From: Chlorella sorokiniana
Lineage: Eukaryota > Chlorophyta > Trebouxiophyceae > Chlorellales > Chlorellaceae
Direction: 5' to 3'
Length of the DNA stretch: 64,000 nucleotides
NCBI GenBank assembly: GCA_025917655.1
Contig: CP084610.1
Span: 1,736,001-1,800,000, forward strand
A program made the translations under genes and the position numbers. Numbering within the stretch: the first letter of the stretch is position 1; every line of letters starts with the position of its first letter. Below are positions 45,679 to 59,300 of this stretch, in pieces. Below the pieces are notes generated by a model that was not told the DNA's origin, made no database searches, and worked only from the letters and a program-made list of their open reading frames with translations.

Positions 45679-48600
45679 ATGGTTTACCCATATTGCTTCC
45701 TGGCCTGTCTGCTGCTCGGCTGGGCTGCTGCCTCACTCGCTGCTGCCCCTCCAGACACCGCCTGCTTCCAGTGTCCTTGGCTGGATCTGCCTTTGGACGA
45801 GTGGACTGCCCAGCGCAACTTCACCTCCAGGTCCTTCTGGCTTGCCTTGCCGTGCGGCAAGGCGGCCGGCGCTGGTGGCTGCAGCAACCCGCCCGACGCT
45901 CCGCCTCCTGCCACTGCCTACCTCTCAACCCACAGGGAGGTGCTGCCTTGGGGCCAGGTGGTGGAGTTCCACCCGATTGACTACCGTCGATTAGCAGAGG
46001 AGCTCTGTAAATGTGTGCTGGACTCCCTGGACGACGGCAGCGGTGAGCAAGGTCGGGACAAGGATTGCGTGATCTGGCTCGCCGGCGCAGGCTGCTTGCA
46101 ACACGGGCGTGTCCCCTCATCTTCCGAGCATGTTTCGCTGCTTTGAAGGGACCCACCAGTCACGCGATGCCTTTGTGCGGGCAGAGGGCACGCAGCTGGT
46201 CCTGCGCGGGCAGCCCTTCCGTTTCGTGGGCTTCAATGCCGCCCAGGTGCGGGTTTTGTCTACCTGCTCGCCCGCACAATGCCGGGTGATGCAGCATTCT
46301 GAGGCGCCCTGCATGACACATGCATGGGATCACTTTTGGCAGGGGCAGGTCATTTAGCTTTTCATGCCTCCCCTCGGACAAAGCAGGCGCTGGCCTGGGC
46401 AGCCAGCGGCGACAGCAAGCTGTGGGCCAACCTCGAGTCGCTTTTGAGCATGCCGCCCAGCTGGGCCTGCGTGTGGGGCGCGTGTTTGCCGCTGCCAGCG
46501 GGCCCAAGGTGCGGCCGCCCTTCCTCGACCGCTTTGACGAGCTGGCAACGCAAATAGACCCAGAGGCAAGTGCAGGCGCGGTGACGCGTGGTTTGAAACA
46601 CCTGTTTCGTGGCTGCCAGCCGCTTGCCGCTCCTCAGGCGTGTCCCGAAGGCCGCCCGCTCGCCCTTGCTGCCTGCAGCTGCCGGTGGTGCCCTGGCTCA
46701 CCCTGCAGCCGGAGCCAGGTGCGCTCAACGAAACAGCCTTGCAGGCGCTGGATCAGCTGGTGTCCCTGGCTGCAGGCCACGGCATCCGCCTTAACATCAC
46801 GATGGCAGGTGGGGGTGCGCAGCTCTGGCTGCTGTTCCTGGGTGCTGCTCTGCTCAGGGCAAGCCGGCCGCCATCCCAGCAGCTCAGTCACCCTATTCCG
46901 TGAGCTCCGCCCTGCATGACGCGCGCCGCCACAGACTATCACGCAACATTTGGCAGCGGCCCTGCCGGCATTGAGCCATACGTGCAATGGGTGCGGGAAG
47001 CCTGAACCTAACGGGTGCGGTGGGACGGTGGGCAGCCTGCCCATGCTCTCGTAACGCCTGCCTGCGACGGCATGCTCCTGTGTGTAGGGCAGCCCATACC
47101 TGCAGCCTTGCTGCTGACACGCTCCACCGGTGATGCCCTCCCGCTGATGCCTCCAAGCTCTGCGTCCGACATGCCCCCACCCACACCCACCCACCCACTC
47201 CGGTTGCACCCAACCCACCCAGGCGCCACCGTGCTGGACTTTTACACCGACGAGCGGGTCAAGCTGCTGTACAAGCACAACCTGTGCGCCGTGGCCAATC
47301 GGCGGAGCAGCGTGAACGGGGTCAAGTACAGGGACGACCCCGCCATCCTGAGCTGGGACCTCATCAACGAGCCGCGGTGAGGGGGTGCTGAACTGGGCGG
47401 CAGCTCGCGCTGGGAGCGCTCGCTTTCAAGGCATGGGTACGCACCTTGCACCTGACCTATACCTACCTGAACACGCATCACAATGATTGCAAGTGTCAGT
47501 GCATTGCGGGCATGCATGGAGGGGTTGGCCAGAAATTAAATGCGGCAAGCAGTGCCCGCTGGCCTCCCATCGTCGCCACCCCCTCTGCCGCAGGTGCCCC
47601 GCCTGCCTCGGCGCCACGCGCGGCGCCACGCTGGCGGCCTGGGCAGGCGAGATGAGCGCATTCATGTCCTGCGTGGCGCCCAGGCAGCTGGTCCATGTAG
47701 GCAGCGAAGGCTACTTTGGTGACACCACCCCAGAGGTGCGCTGCCTGCGTGGGCGTTTGTCGCTTGGCTGTGCGACGTTGCTCACACCGCTTTGCATACA
47801 GCAGGCTGCCAGAGAGCACCCGGGGGTCTTCTGTTTGTCGTCCTTGCCCCCAGCCGCCAGCGTTTCCAGTGCATCCATTGTTGCCTGGCTGGCTGCCTGC
47901 CCGCTGGCCGCCATTCCTTGCAGTTCATTGCGGCCAACCCAGGCACCTGGTCCCTCTGCTCCGGTGTGGATTTCGTCCAGCTGGCGGCGCTTCCGCACAT
48001 GGGGTTTGCGGTGGCGCACATGTATGAGCACATGAGGGTGAGATAGAGGTAGAAAGATACGGGTCGCCGTTCAGAATCGTGACCCACAAGCTTGCTGCCA
48101 ATGTGCTCTGATCATGGGCCTGCGCAGTCGCCATGTGGCCTGGGCTGCCCTGGCAGACATCACGCCTGCATGCTGTCCCTTGCATTTCCCAGCGAGCATG
48201 CCCTTGCCGCCGTTGCTGCAGGGCACTTGGGACGAGGCAACCCGCAGCGACTGCGGCTGGGAGTGCGTCACGCAGTGGTGAGCGCCTCTGCCTCGGTGGC
48301 TCAACGACATGAGTGGCGCTCCTATCAAGCGTGCATGGCCAGCCGGCATGCAGCACCGGATTCCGGCCCTGTCTGGATGGTCACATCCTGCCCGCCTTGC
48401 CCCTCTGAAGGTTCCAAACCTGGCTGGAGGCGCACCTTGAGGCCAGCGCCAGCATCACCCGCAAGCCGTTTGTGCTGGAAGAGTACGGCAAGCCCTTTGA
48501 TGAGGGGCGGCGCAACCAGATGTTCCGGCTTGTGCAGGTGCGGCTGCAGTCTGACTTGCAGCCAGGCAGCCCAGAATGTTGCCGTGGTTGGGGACGGGAC

Positions 48601-49735
48601 GGACAGCGTGTGGCGGTGAGCACACCGTCTGCGCCAAGCCGTGGCTGAGCCTGCCCAGGCACGGCACCAGAGGCTGTTCCTGCTGGCTGCTTGACGGAGG
48701 GCGCTCCGCTGCAAGTTTGGCGGCCGCTTGCAGGGCGTGTTCCAAGCCGCCTGGCAGAATGCTTCGAGCCCCCGCCGCGGGGCGATGTTCTGGGGGCCTC
48801 AGCGGGCGCTCAGCTGGACTGGGACGGCTGGCAGCTGCGGCTGGACGGCGGGCCTACAGGTGCTGCAGCGGCCTCAGGGGCTGCCTGGCAGGGAAGGCCT
48901 GACACCGCTGGCTTCAGGTCCCAACCTGACAGTCCTGCCCCGGCACCCTTTAGCTGGGAGGTTGCCCAGTTTCTCGCTCGCTGTTTGCGCGGCTCCGTCT
49001 TGGCTGCCAAGCTTGTCCACCCTTGAGGCTGCTCGAGCCGGCGCCCTTCTGCAGTGCCTGCTCCCCACGAGCGCGCTGCGGAGCTCAAGGCACAGATGCC
49101 AGCGGAGCAGCAGCGGTGGCTGGCGGATGTGGAGGCCATGCAGGCCTCCTTCAGGCGCGATGCTGCCTTCAAAGTGCCAGCGGCAGTGCCTCTGCTGACC
49201 ACTCTGCCCTGAGCCGTTTCAACTGCCGCATGCCACCACCGCCGCTGGCAGCTGCGCAGCTGGCAGGCTAAGCTGCCTTGGGGGCTGGTTGCAGCACTTG
49301 GCGGCACACACCAAGCCAATGGAACTGGTTGATGTGTACAACGCCCTTTTGCCCCAGCAGGCTCAGCGTGCTGGAGAAGCTCTGCCAGGAGTCTGTGAAA
49401 ACCCTCTACGCCCCCGCCTACCAGGGTTACTCCAGCAACTCAACGGTGGGTCGATTAAGGTGGACTTGTGTTGCAAGAGTGTGTGTGTGTGTACGTGTGC
49501 TGAGTGGTGGTGGGGAGGCAGGCGGGACGGGGGCAGGGCATCAGCTTGTGAAAATGGCTGGCTGCTCCCTGCGGCGTTTGCCCATGCGCCCCCTTCAACG
49601 GCCCTACACAGCAAGCGCTGCACCGCTGCACAGGTGACCAACATAGCGGACATGTCTGCCGACGCGGCAGCCGAACAGCGTACGCCAGCCGTGGTGGCGG
49701 CGGCTGGCGGGAATGGACCTCCTGGGCAAGGGTGA
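45679..49735 (+). CDS. GH5-family glycoside hydrolase, endo-beta-mannanase-like, secreted
   Basis: Secreted retaining glycosidase of the GH5 mannanase type. ATG 45679 gives a signal peptide (MVYPYCFLACLLLGWAAASL). Conserved exons: FVRAEGTQLVLRGQPFRFVG then FNAAQ (~46170), FEHAAQLGLRVGRVFAAASG (~46450), LQPEPGALNETALQALDQLV and AAGHGIRLNITMA (~46710), VLDFYTDERVKLLYKHNLCA and YRDDPAILSWDLINEPR (~47230-47378; acid/base Glu in NEP), RQLVHVGSEGYFGDTTPE (~47680), VDFVQLAALPHMGFAVAHMY (~47965), ITRKPFVLEEYGKPFDEGRR (~48455; nucleophile Glu in EEYGK), and VFQAAWQNASSPRRGAMFWG (~48735). C-terminal exons (ELKAQMPAEQQRWLADVEAM ~49080; LSVLEKLCQESVKTLYAPAY ~49365) are less certain. Stop 49733-49735. Mannan is the likeliest substrate by family; wall remodelling or degradation is inferred. 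Confidence 0.82.
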
Positions 49736-50361
49736 ACGACGGCAGCATAAAGTTGCCGTGATTGCTGATATAAGAGAAGATATTGCTCATTTGGAAAGGG
49801 CAACGCAGCAACTAATCGATCGAGCACTCACACAGATGGCTGCAGCAAGAGGCAGTGCATGCAGATTTGTTTGTTCCCGGCTGCCACCGCATGTGCACCT
49901 CTTCCTGCCCACACAGCCTAGATAGTCATTTATCCACACTGTCAGGGTTAGATCTTGCCGAATTGCAAAACGGTTGTAAAGTCCCAGGACAGCACAGACT
50001 ATGGAATTTCGGTTGCCCCAGGACAAAATGGCAGAGGAATGGTCAGAACTTTTGGTGGTCACTCATGTCAAAGAGGTGTGGAGATGTGGTGGCTCAGAGG
50101 GCCGCAAGGACAGCCAAAATAAAGAAGTGGAAATCTTCAAATGCTATGCTTCCCGATTGTCTCTGCGCATTGCTTCGCAGCATCGAGCGAGGCAATGTGC
50201 AGAACTCCTGGCGCTGGCAATGTCTGTGGGCAAGTGCTGCATGGAGAGCAATTGATGCCTGAAGGGATCGCTGACGCTGAGAACTACCGTTTATGCATGG
50301 GTGGGAGAAGGCTTTGCGGCAAACAGAGGTGCCTCTCCCCATGTCTGCCGATCGTCAGAGC
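49736..50361. other. Convergent intergenic region, AT-richer
   Basis: Probably the 3' UTRs of the mannanase and of the phosphatase fusion gene. An open stretch at 50001-50255 (MEFRLPQDKMAEEWSELLVV) has no recognisable domain and I do not call it a gene. Confidence 0.45.
49975..49979 (+). terminator. TGTAA poly(A) signal of the mannanase gene
   Basis: TGTAA lies about 240 bases beyond the mannanase stop, in AT-richer sequence, in the right orientation. Confidence 0.5.
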
Positions 50362-53300
50362 TCAGGCTGAGGCCAGCTCAGCAGAGGCAGTGGCGCCGGT
50401 GAGCAGGCGGCGTCCGCGGTTGGCGGGCTTCACTGCAGCGGGCAGGCGGCAGGCGGCGGCGCAACCTGGAGTGAGGCACAGCCTTCGCAGCGATGCACCC
50501 AGCACCTCAAACTCGCTGCCAGCCACGGTGCACTTGAGCCGGGCAAGGCGGTTTGCTTGCAGCCGCAGCCTCACCCCTGCCGGTGATGGTGACCTCAGCC
50601 AGGGCCAGCCGAATGGCGCCGCTGCCCCGCAGCTCGATGGTGAGCCAGCGGCCGGTCTTGGTGCTGGCCAGGAAGGCGCCGGATCCGGAGGCTGTGCCGC
50701 ACCTCCAGCTGGTGCCGCTGGCGGACAGCGGGCCCGGCATGGCGGCCCGGCACACGCTGGCGGCGCTGAAAAGGAGGCAGGGTGGGGGGTGGGGGGGGGG
50801 GGTAAGGGGGGGTGCAGACCCGGCCTCTGAAGCCAAGCCAGGGTGGCCGGCAGGCAGCTGCGCAGCCCCGGCACCACAGAGCGTGCGCCTGTTGTGACGC
50901 GTCCAATGGCAGGGCAACCCAGACAGCAGAACCCAAGCTGCCCTCACCTGCGGTCCAGGCCGCTGTCGGGGTTTGCAGCGTTGGTGACTGGGGCCTTGTT
51001 GCCGACCCGGACCGTGAAGCGCGAGGTGGAGTTGTAGGCTGGGTAGTTGGCGGCGCCGATGGGGGCCCGGCGCACCGTCACGCTCCTCACCTCAAACTCC
51101 CGGCCCAGGTCGATCCCCAGCCAGGCGGTGGCCTGCAAGGCAAGCAGAGCGCTGTGGGCCAGCGGGTCCCCGTGGGGCCTTGGAAAGTGGCATTCTGGCG
51201 GGGTGTCGTTGCTGGACAGCCCAGTAAAGGATTCATCCCACCGATTCTTCCGCCCCTTCCAACCCAGCCAGCCAGCCAGTCAGCCCCAGGCTGGAAACGT
51301 GTGTGATGGAATGAAACGACAACGCCGCATTGCGCAGCTCGCTGGGCAGCGCTCCCCACCTGGGGCAGGGTGAGGGAGAAGGTGGAGGCCCTGCCGTCCA
51401 CCGCACGAGAGGCGCGCAACAGCGTGCCTTGCGCGTTGGCTGTGGAGGACTGGACTGCGGTCTTGTTGGTCAGGGAGACGACTGCGAGCGAGGGGCGCGC
51501 AACTGGTTAGCGACGCATCTGTTGCGACATCGGCTGTGGCACGCGAAGTAGCCTCCTCTCAGGAACAATGATCAACAACAGCGGCTTGCCATCCTCACCC
51601 TGGAAGGCTGGCGGGGGCGGCCTGGGGCGAGGAGGCGGGGGCGGGGACGAGGGCGGGGGCGGCGGCTTGGGGCGGGGTGAGGGCGGAGGCTTGGGGCGCG
51701 GTGACGGCGGCTTGGGGCGGGGTGAGGGCGGCGGCTTGGGGCGGGGCGACGGCGGCTTGGGGCGGGGTGAGGGCGGCGGCTTGGGGCGGGCGACGGCGGC
51801 GGCTTGGGGCGGGGTGAGGGCGGCGGCTTGGGGCGGGGTGAGGGCGGCGGCTTGGGGCGGGGCGACGGCGGCGGGTTGGGGCGGGGTGAGGGTGGTGGGC
51901 TGGGGCGGGGCGAGGGTGGTGGCAGCGGGGAGGGAGCCGGCATTGGGGGGGCGGGACGGGCGGCGGGGCGCCACCGGGGCGGCTGACACCGGAGGAGATG
52001 GCGGCGAAGGAGTGGTGGGGCAGAGGTCCGAGGCATTCAGGGCGCAGTTTGTGATGCGCCCCTCCAGCGCTGGCGTGACCGGGAGCGAGCGGCGAAGAAG
52101 TCGGCGAGAACCTGCGCATCCGCCACGCTGGTGTCCAGCAGCAGCTGGGAGGCACCCAGCGACGCGTAGCCGTCGCCGCCGGCCGCCACAAAGTTGGACG
52201 TCAGCAGAATGAGGTCGCTGTTCAGCTCGGCCACGCGAGTGCCGTCGGCGGCGCCGCCAGTCAGCACGGCATCCACCAGCCGCGCAGAGGCGTTGGGCGC
52301 CGCCGAGTTGAAGGCGGCCCTCAGGCCCCCAATCTGGGGGAACCTGCCGGCAGCGGTGGAGTCGCCCGTCCAGCCACTGAAGCCGTGGTTCAGCGCGGCG
52401 AGCAAGGCGGTTGGGCTCACGCGCACCAGCACCATGCTGTGCTTGCGTTGAAGGGAGGGGAGAAAGGCAAGAAAGTGGAGTGATGAGATGGAGGGTCCGC
52501 TTTGAATGGAAGCAACGAAACATACCATGCACTCTCCGCGGGGAGCAGCATCCGTGCCAGTCGCAAGTGAACCTGAATGTTCACCACCCAGACGCGCCCA
52601 CCCGCCTCCATCCCTGGCACCCTCATCCTTATCCTTCCAACTCACGTGTTGCCGAAGGGCTGCACCGTGACAACCTGGCTCAGGGTCACGTTGCCAGCAG
52701 GCAGGTCAGCACGAATCCCGCCCGAGTTCGCCAGGCACACCACAGGCAGGCCCGGGTTGGCGGCCAGCACTGCGGCGGCGGCGGGCTGCAAAGGAAGAAG
52801 GGCATGCAGGGCCGGCCTCTTCAACGAAGAACTAAAGCGGGGTTATTCCGACACATTTCCTTGATGCAAGGTTGCAACAATCGAGCTCAGAATGCACACC
52901 ACCCAAGAGGCATTCCTCGGCCGCCGCTTACGATGGTGTCGGCTCCCAGGCGCAGCGAGTCGCACACGAGGTTGCCCGCGGTTGTCTCCTGGTTGCGCCC
53001 AATGGCGCGGTTGCCCGCCCCCACCAGCGGTGCGGCCAGAGAGCCCACGACCTGGGTGGCAAGAGCCTCCAGGGGCGCGCGGTAGGTGGCAACCAGGGCG
53101 GCAATAGAGGAGTCCTCTGCGGCAGCAGGGCGTGTGCGAAAAGGGTCGGTACACCTGGATCAGCATGCCTGGAATCAAGCATTTGCGCTACGGGCTGGAT
53201 GCAGCAGTGTAAGCCTGACATCTGAAATCAAGCATCTGAGTTTCGGGTTGGGGGTAGCAGTGTAAGCCTGGCAATCCCCCCTTCCTTCCCCCCCCGCCCG

Positions 53301-56300
53301 CCGCCAACACATACTCACAAACCCGCCCACAAAGCACCCCACCTGGCACCGGGTTGGCGGAGTTTGCTCCGCCAAGCAGCACAGGGCTGCCGCTGGCACT
53401 CTCCAGGTTGCCCTCCGCATCCCAGACGGTGAGCAGGTCGCCGATGTATCGGGAGCCCCACAGCGCCGTGGTCACGGGCACGCCGCGCCCGCTGCCGCCG
53501 TTGAGCACCAGGGTGGGGTAGGGGCCCTCCGCGACGGTGCTCTCGCGGGTGCTCCCCGACAGCAGCGGGCCCGGGCTGGTGGGCAGCTGCGGCTGGCCCG
53601 CGGGGGCGGGGGCGCCGAAGAGGAAGGTGTGGGAATGTCCGCCCACGATCAAGTCGATGTCCTGGTAGGCGGCGGCGGCGGCCACGCTCCTGTCCACGCT
53701 GTAGCCAATCTGCACGAGCGTGAACAGCCAGGGAGCAAGGGTTTGTCGGAGCAGGTGCGAGGAGAGCGTGCTCAGGCAACTGGGAGCTCAAAGAACAGCG
53801 AGATGTGTGCACCTGACGCCCTGCTTTGCCATGTGCTTGCCAGCCCCGGCGTTGCCTCCCCAACCTGCCTCATAACGACCACCTGACAACGTCCCCACGC
53901 ACAGCCCCCTTCAGCCAGCTCACATGAGACAGCAGCACCAGCATGTCAGCCCCGCCGGCCTTGGCGTCGGCGATGCACCCGGGCAGCACGTCATTGATGG
54001 GGTTGATGGTGACCAGGGGGCGGGGGAGCTGGTGGTGGCAGTGTCTGGGGGCGTCAGCCCGATGATGGCCACCTTCTTGCCGCTGACCGGCAGCGTGCGG
54101 ACAATGAAGCGCTTCAGCAGGGTGGACAGCGTCGGGTGGCGGCTGGCGTCCACGTTGCAGCTGAGGATGTGTGGTGTGTAGGGGGTGGGGGGACAGTTGC
54201 ATTTACTATATTGCTGAAACTGAAGGATAAAAGCCATGAGGGTTGCCAGCGAGGCTGCAGCCAGCATGTGCTGGTTCCTCGTTCCTCAGGCCAGCGCAAC
54301 CATGCTGACCTGACGAGCGGCGTGTTGAGGCCTGAGGCAAAAGCCGCCAGGTTGTCGGCCCCGTTGTCAAACTCGTGGTTGCCGATAGCCTGTTGAGTGG
54401 GGCATGGGGCGACGTGGGGCAGGCAGGTGTGTGTGCGTCTCCCAAATCAGCCCACCCGCCCCTGCCAACCACACCAAACCAAACCAGCTGCGCTGCCTCT
54501 GCAGCAGCGGCACAAAGGTTACAGCCTCTGCCTGCCCGCTCACCATGGCGTCAAAGCCGATGGGGTTGAACATGTCGAGGATGGGGGTGTGGTTGCCCGC
54601 GTTGGTGTACACCGAGTGCCAGGGGTGCCGGTGTACTGGTCCCCCGCGTGAAGCACCAGCACGTCCTGCCCGGCGGCAGCCGCCTCGGCCCGAGCCGCCG
54701 CAGCGTAGCCGCCGATGCGGGCCAGGCCGCCGTAGGCGGAGGCGTAGGTGGCAGGGGTGGCCAGGTTGAAGTTGGAGTCTGCGGGCTCGATGCGGGCATG
54801 CACGTCGTTCACGTGCAGGATGCGCAGGCGGGCTTCGGGGGGACGCCGGAGGCGGCGGCGAGGACGGCGGTGTGGCTGCGGTCAGCGTTGCTGCCGGGAT
54901 GGTGAAGTCGTCCACGAGGGCCGTGATGTCGCCCGCAGCATTGGTCTGCACGCAAAGAAGGCAGCATGGGTGGGGTGTGGCGGCAACGTCGCACGCCTCA
55001 CAATCATGCTGCCTGCTTCTGCATCCCGCAAGGTTCTGTGGTGCGCTGCTGCCGTCGTGTCAGCATCATGCTGGTGTCAACAAGCTCTGCCTGCCAGGCG
55101 TGGAAGCAAGTGCGCGGCTCGTCGAAGCTCACCGCCAGGGCCTCCACCCTCAGGGCGGAACGGGAGACAGTGACGCGCAGGAAGCCGTTGGCGCTGCCCC
55201 GGCGTTGGTCGCGGCAATGTAGGGCGCGGGCGGGGACGCCAGGTTGCCGAACGACTGCGGGCCGCCCCAGCCCGTAGTGATGTGGATGGGGCCGCCGAGG
55301 CGTCCGTCGGTCTTGTTTGCGGCGATGCAGGTGCGCTGGTGTACGGGGCAGGTGCGGGAGTAAACGTGGAAGTGGCCCTGGATGGCCAGGTCCACCTCGT
55401 TATTGTAAACGAGGTCGTCCCAGCCGTTTTGGTACAGGAACTGCAGGGTGGAAGGAGTGACAGGGGTGGCCACGAGTGCATGCTGGGGTTGCCCCTCAGG
55501 TCAATGGCCATCACGTGGGGAAGGCACGGGAGGGGTGGCCGCGACATCCATGTTGGTGTTGGCCCTCAGGTCAATGGCCATGCAGCAAGGATCGCATGCA
55601 TGGAATGCTGTGGGGGTGGAGTTGCGTGGCGCTGATGGGGGTGATCAAAGCCATGATGGGCTGCGCGAGCAGCAGCAGCAGGAGGAGCAACAGCAGCAGC
55701 TGGCAGCACTCCCAAGATGGCACCGCCGCCTGACTGCATAGCCCTCCTAGCAGTACTGCTTGCCACCCACCGTGTCGCCCCATTGGAAGTCGTTGCTGCT
55801 AGGCGAAGCGGCGCTGTACATGGGTCGGTGCCACTGCATCACCACAAACGGCGTCCGGGTGCGGTTGACGGCGGCCAGGTCGGCCTGGGCGAAAGCGTAC
55901 TGGGCGGAGCCAGGCGCCATGTCGATCTCGGAGTTGAGGGATAGGATGTGCACTGGGCCTGCAGCCATGGGTGCCCACCAGCGGGAGGAAAACGAATGCA
56001 AATTGAAGGCAATTGCGGGGCACTGGGAATGGGTCCAGTCGTTTGGGAGGCAGGGCAACAGGGGAGGTTGCCTGGCACAGAACGTGCCGATTCACATGTG
56101 ACATGGGAGGACACCCCACGACCAGCTGCCGCACGCTCACCATACTCGATTGAATACCAAGTTTTCTCATGGGTCACGCTGGGCATCTGGAAGAGCTGCT
56201 CGGTGGGGATGCTGCAAGCAGGTGTGGGGAGCAGGGGGTGGGGTGACAGGGTCAGACTCGGGCGTAAGTGTGAGGGTGCTCGGGGTGAGGTGGGGTCCAC

Positions 56301-59300
56301 AGTTGTCCAAGGGCAGGGGCCCTAGCCCCGGCGGTTTCGTACCCGCACTCAAAGCCATAGTTGGAGCTGCGGATCCAGTCGCCCGAGTTGATGGTGGAGT
56401 TGACCCAGCTGCAGTTAAGGAACAGCGGGATGCCGGCATCGGCGCAAGGTCGCTGCATGCAAAGCTGGCAACCTTCGAGCGGCAATTCCACACCTGCAGT
56501 CCTCGTTTCTGATGCAGACAGCTTGCCCCGCCGGCAACGCAGGCCAGCATAGCATGCATGCAGAGGGCAAGGCCAGAGCAAGGCACCCCCTGCTGGTGTG
56601 CTGATGTACACGGGTGTAACATCAGCAGCAGCAGCAGCAGCAGCAGCTCTGCACCCGTCGCGTTCGTGGTTGCCCTCCTGGATGATGACGGGCATGGCGC
56701 CCAGCACAGGCGCCGCGTTGTCGAGGAACAGCTCCCAGTCGGAAAGCGTACCGTCAGCATACGAGATGTCTCCGGTGTAGGAGACGAGGCGGGGCTGGCT
56801 GGCAGCCACCTCCCGCGCCATGGCGCGGAAGTTCTGCGGGCAGGGAGCCGCGACGGTAGCGGGGGCGTTTGGCGCACGGGATGCACTCTGGCTGGTGATA
56901 ACTCGCAGCGAAGAATCAATGTGCTTGTGGTTGCAATCAAATGCACAGGTAGCCGTGCATCGGGAAGGGAGGTTTGCAGCGGGCTTGGGCCGCAATAACT
57001 CGAGGACTCACCCCCAGGGCGCCCGGCTTGATTGCCACCACCGTGGACGAGCCATCCTCCTGCGCCTGGCCCACGTCGGCGGCCATGAGCCACACCCAGG
57101 AAGCGTCTGAGTCGGGGGCGGGGGGCGTGGTGAAGGAGAGGATGGGGGAGCGGGTCAGGGGTCGGAGGCCGCGCCGCCATCCTCAACGCGGTAGTGGTAG
57201 GTGGTGTCTGGCTGCAGGCCGGCCAGCCGCGCCACGTGGATCTGGTTGGGGTCGGTCCAGCCCTGGAACACCGAGGTGAAGCCCGGCAGCGGGGCGGACA
57301 GCACGCCCTGGGAGCAGGCGGCGGTGATGTCGGCCTTGGTGTACGTCCCCGTGGTGGCGGCGGTGGTGGAGGAGAGGGCGGCGGGGTCGGTGCCCCAGAG
57401 GACCTGGGGCTGGCTGGCGTCCAGCGTCTGCCACTGCACCGTCACCGAGCCGGCATCGGCGTCGGGCACAACCTTGACGCCGCCGGGCAGGTTGGGCGCG
57501 TCGTTCGCAAGCACGGGGGAGGTGGATACCAGCGTGTTGCCGCGCATGTAGGCAAACTGCAGGTCCTGGCGACGGTTGGGCAGGATGAAGCTGCACACAC
57601 ACAGGAAAAGGGTGCGTGGGTGTGGGCCAGGGGCGGAGGGGCAGGGAGAGTGGCCTCAAGCGTGGCATTAGGCAGGAACAGGTCATGGCATCAGGAAGCC
57701 AAGAGGATGCTTGATCAAGAGGCATCCACCAACTAACATATTGTTGCAGGTGGTGGGCATGGGGCAAACCAAGGCCGTGGCCTGGCAGTTTCCCGGCTGT
57801 GCACACCTGGCGCTGCCAGTCTTGCTGGTGCTGCCGACGGTTTTGTACTTCAGAGGGTACAAGGTGCCGGGGGAGGCGGGCGCATAGAACAGCTGCAACA
57901 GCGGGGGAGAGGATGAGGGCGGGTGGAGGACTAGGCAAGAGTGCTGGCTGGGGATCCGGCCTGCAGCAGCGATGGGAGTGCAGCGGGCACCCCCAGCCGC
58001 CGGCCGCCCGCACAAGTCGACCATCATACCTGGATCTGGTCGCTCGCTGACGGGGTGAAGCTGGTGAAGCTCCAGCTGACGGAGGCAACGTCGCCGGCAA
58101 CAAAGCTGGTGCGGTTGACGATCAGGGCCTCAGGGGGCTGCAGGCAGCAAGGCAGCAGGGTGAGGGCGAGCATGGAGCGGTGGCAAGCCGCCCGTCATTA
58201 CACCCATGCTCCGCGTGCTGCGATGATCGTGCCCTCATACACACATTGCAGGACTCAATGCTCCAACTCACGTGACGGGTGAGGGCGGCGGCGGGGATGG
58301 GGTCGGGGGCGCCGGCGGGGCGACGGCGGCGCCGGTGGCGGCGGGCAGGTGGTGTAGGTGATGTCGCCGCTAAAGGTGTACACATTGCCCCAGTTGGCGG
58401 TGTTGATGTCGGTTGCCTGCAGGAAGGGAGATTTTTGAACGGCTGAGACGGCCACACCAGCGATTGGCGGCACCAGTGAACAGTGGTGCTCCCCATGCCC
58501 CCCGCCGTGCTCGCCCACTCACACACACTGGCACATAGACCAACACTGCAACCCCCTAACCCACCCATCACCCACAGAAACAACCAGCAAATGTCAAGGC
58601 AACCGCTCTTGCTTCCCAGGCTCCAGACAAGACAAACGGGTCGACGCGCCTGCATGGCCCAGGTGATGCCCAGCAGCCCGTCGTCGGTGTAGTTGAACAC
58701 CTGGTAGGGCGGCGCGCTCTCCAGCTTGGGCGGGTTGGCGCGCATGGGGCGCGTGCCGTCGGCAAAGCGGAACCAGAAGGCGGCCTTGGTGCCGGCGGCG
58801 ATGGTGATGGGCGCAAACGAGGGCATGGCGGCGTAGGTGCCGGCTTCGCTGACGTCGCCCACGCTGAAGGGCACCCAATCGCCAGCGGCGGTGATGGTGT
58901 CGACCACCCTGCCCCCCGCCAGGTACTGCCCGGTGGGGTCGTTGTCTACGATGGAGCCGGGGTTGCGCACAGACAGCAGCACCGGGAAGGCCGTGGCGCC
59001 GGGGTGGCGGCGTCCGCCAGCGTATTGGGCATGCGCCAGTTGAAAGAAGAGATGGTGATGGGCTGGGAGCTGCAAGGAAGCATGGCGGCGGGGGGGGGGG
59101 TGGGGGGTGGGGGTGTCGAGTCGGGTGGCTGATGAACAAGCAAACAGGCGGCAAACTGCAGCCACGTTGCAGGCAGTTCCCTGTCGGCGCACCCCGCGAT
59201 AAGGTCGAAGAACATTCCTCCGTTGGCGTTGCCGGGCTGTGCCTCGCCGCCGGGCGCCAGCTGTACGTGCCGGGCCCGCAGCTGCCGGGCGGCGAGGGCG

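Noticed and set aside
50001-50255. Open frame of 84 codons starting MEFRLPQDKMAEEW
   Set aside because: It lies beyond the mannanase poly(A) signal in AT-rich spacer, has no recognisable domain and no splice-site support, so chance is the simpler reading.
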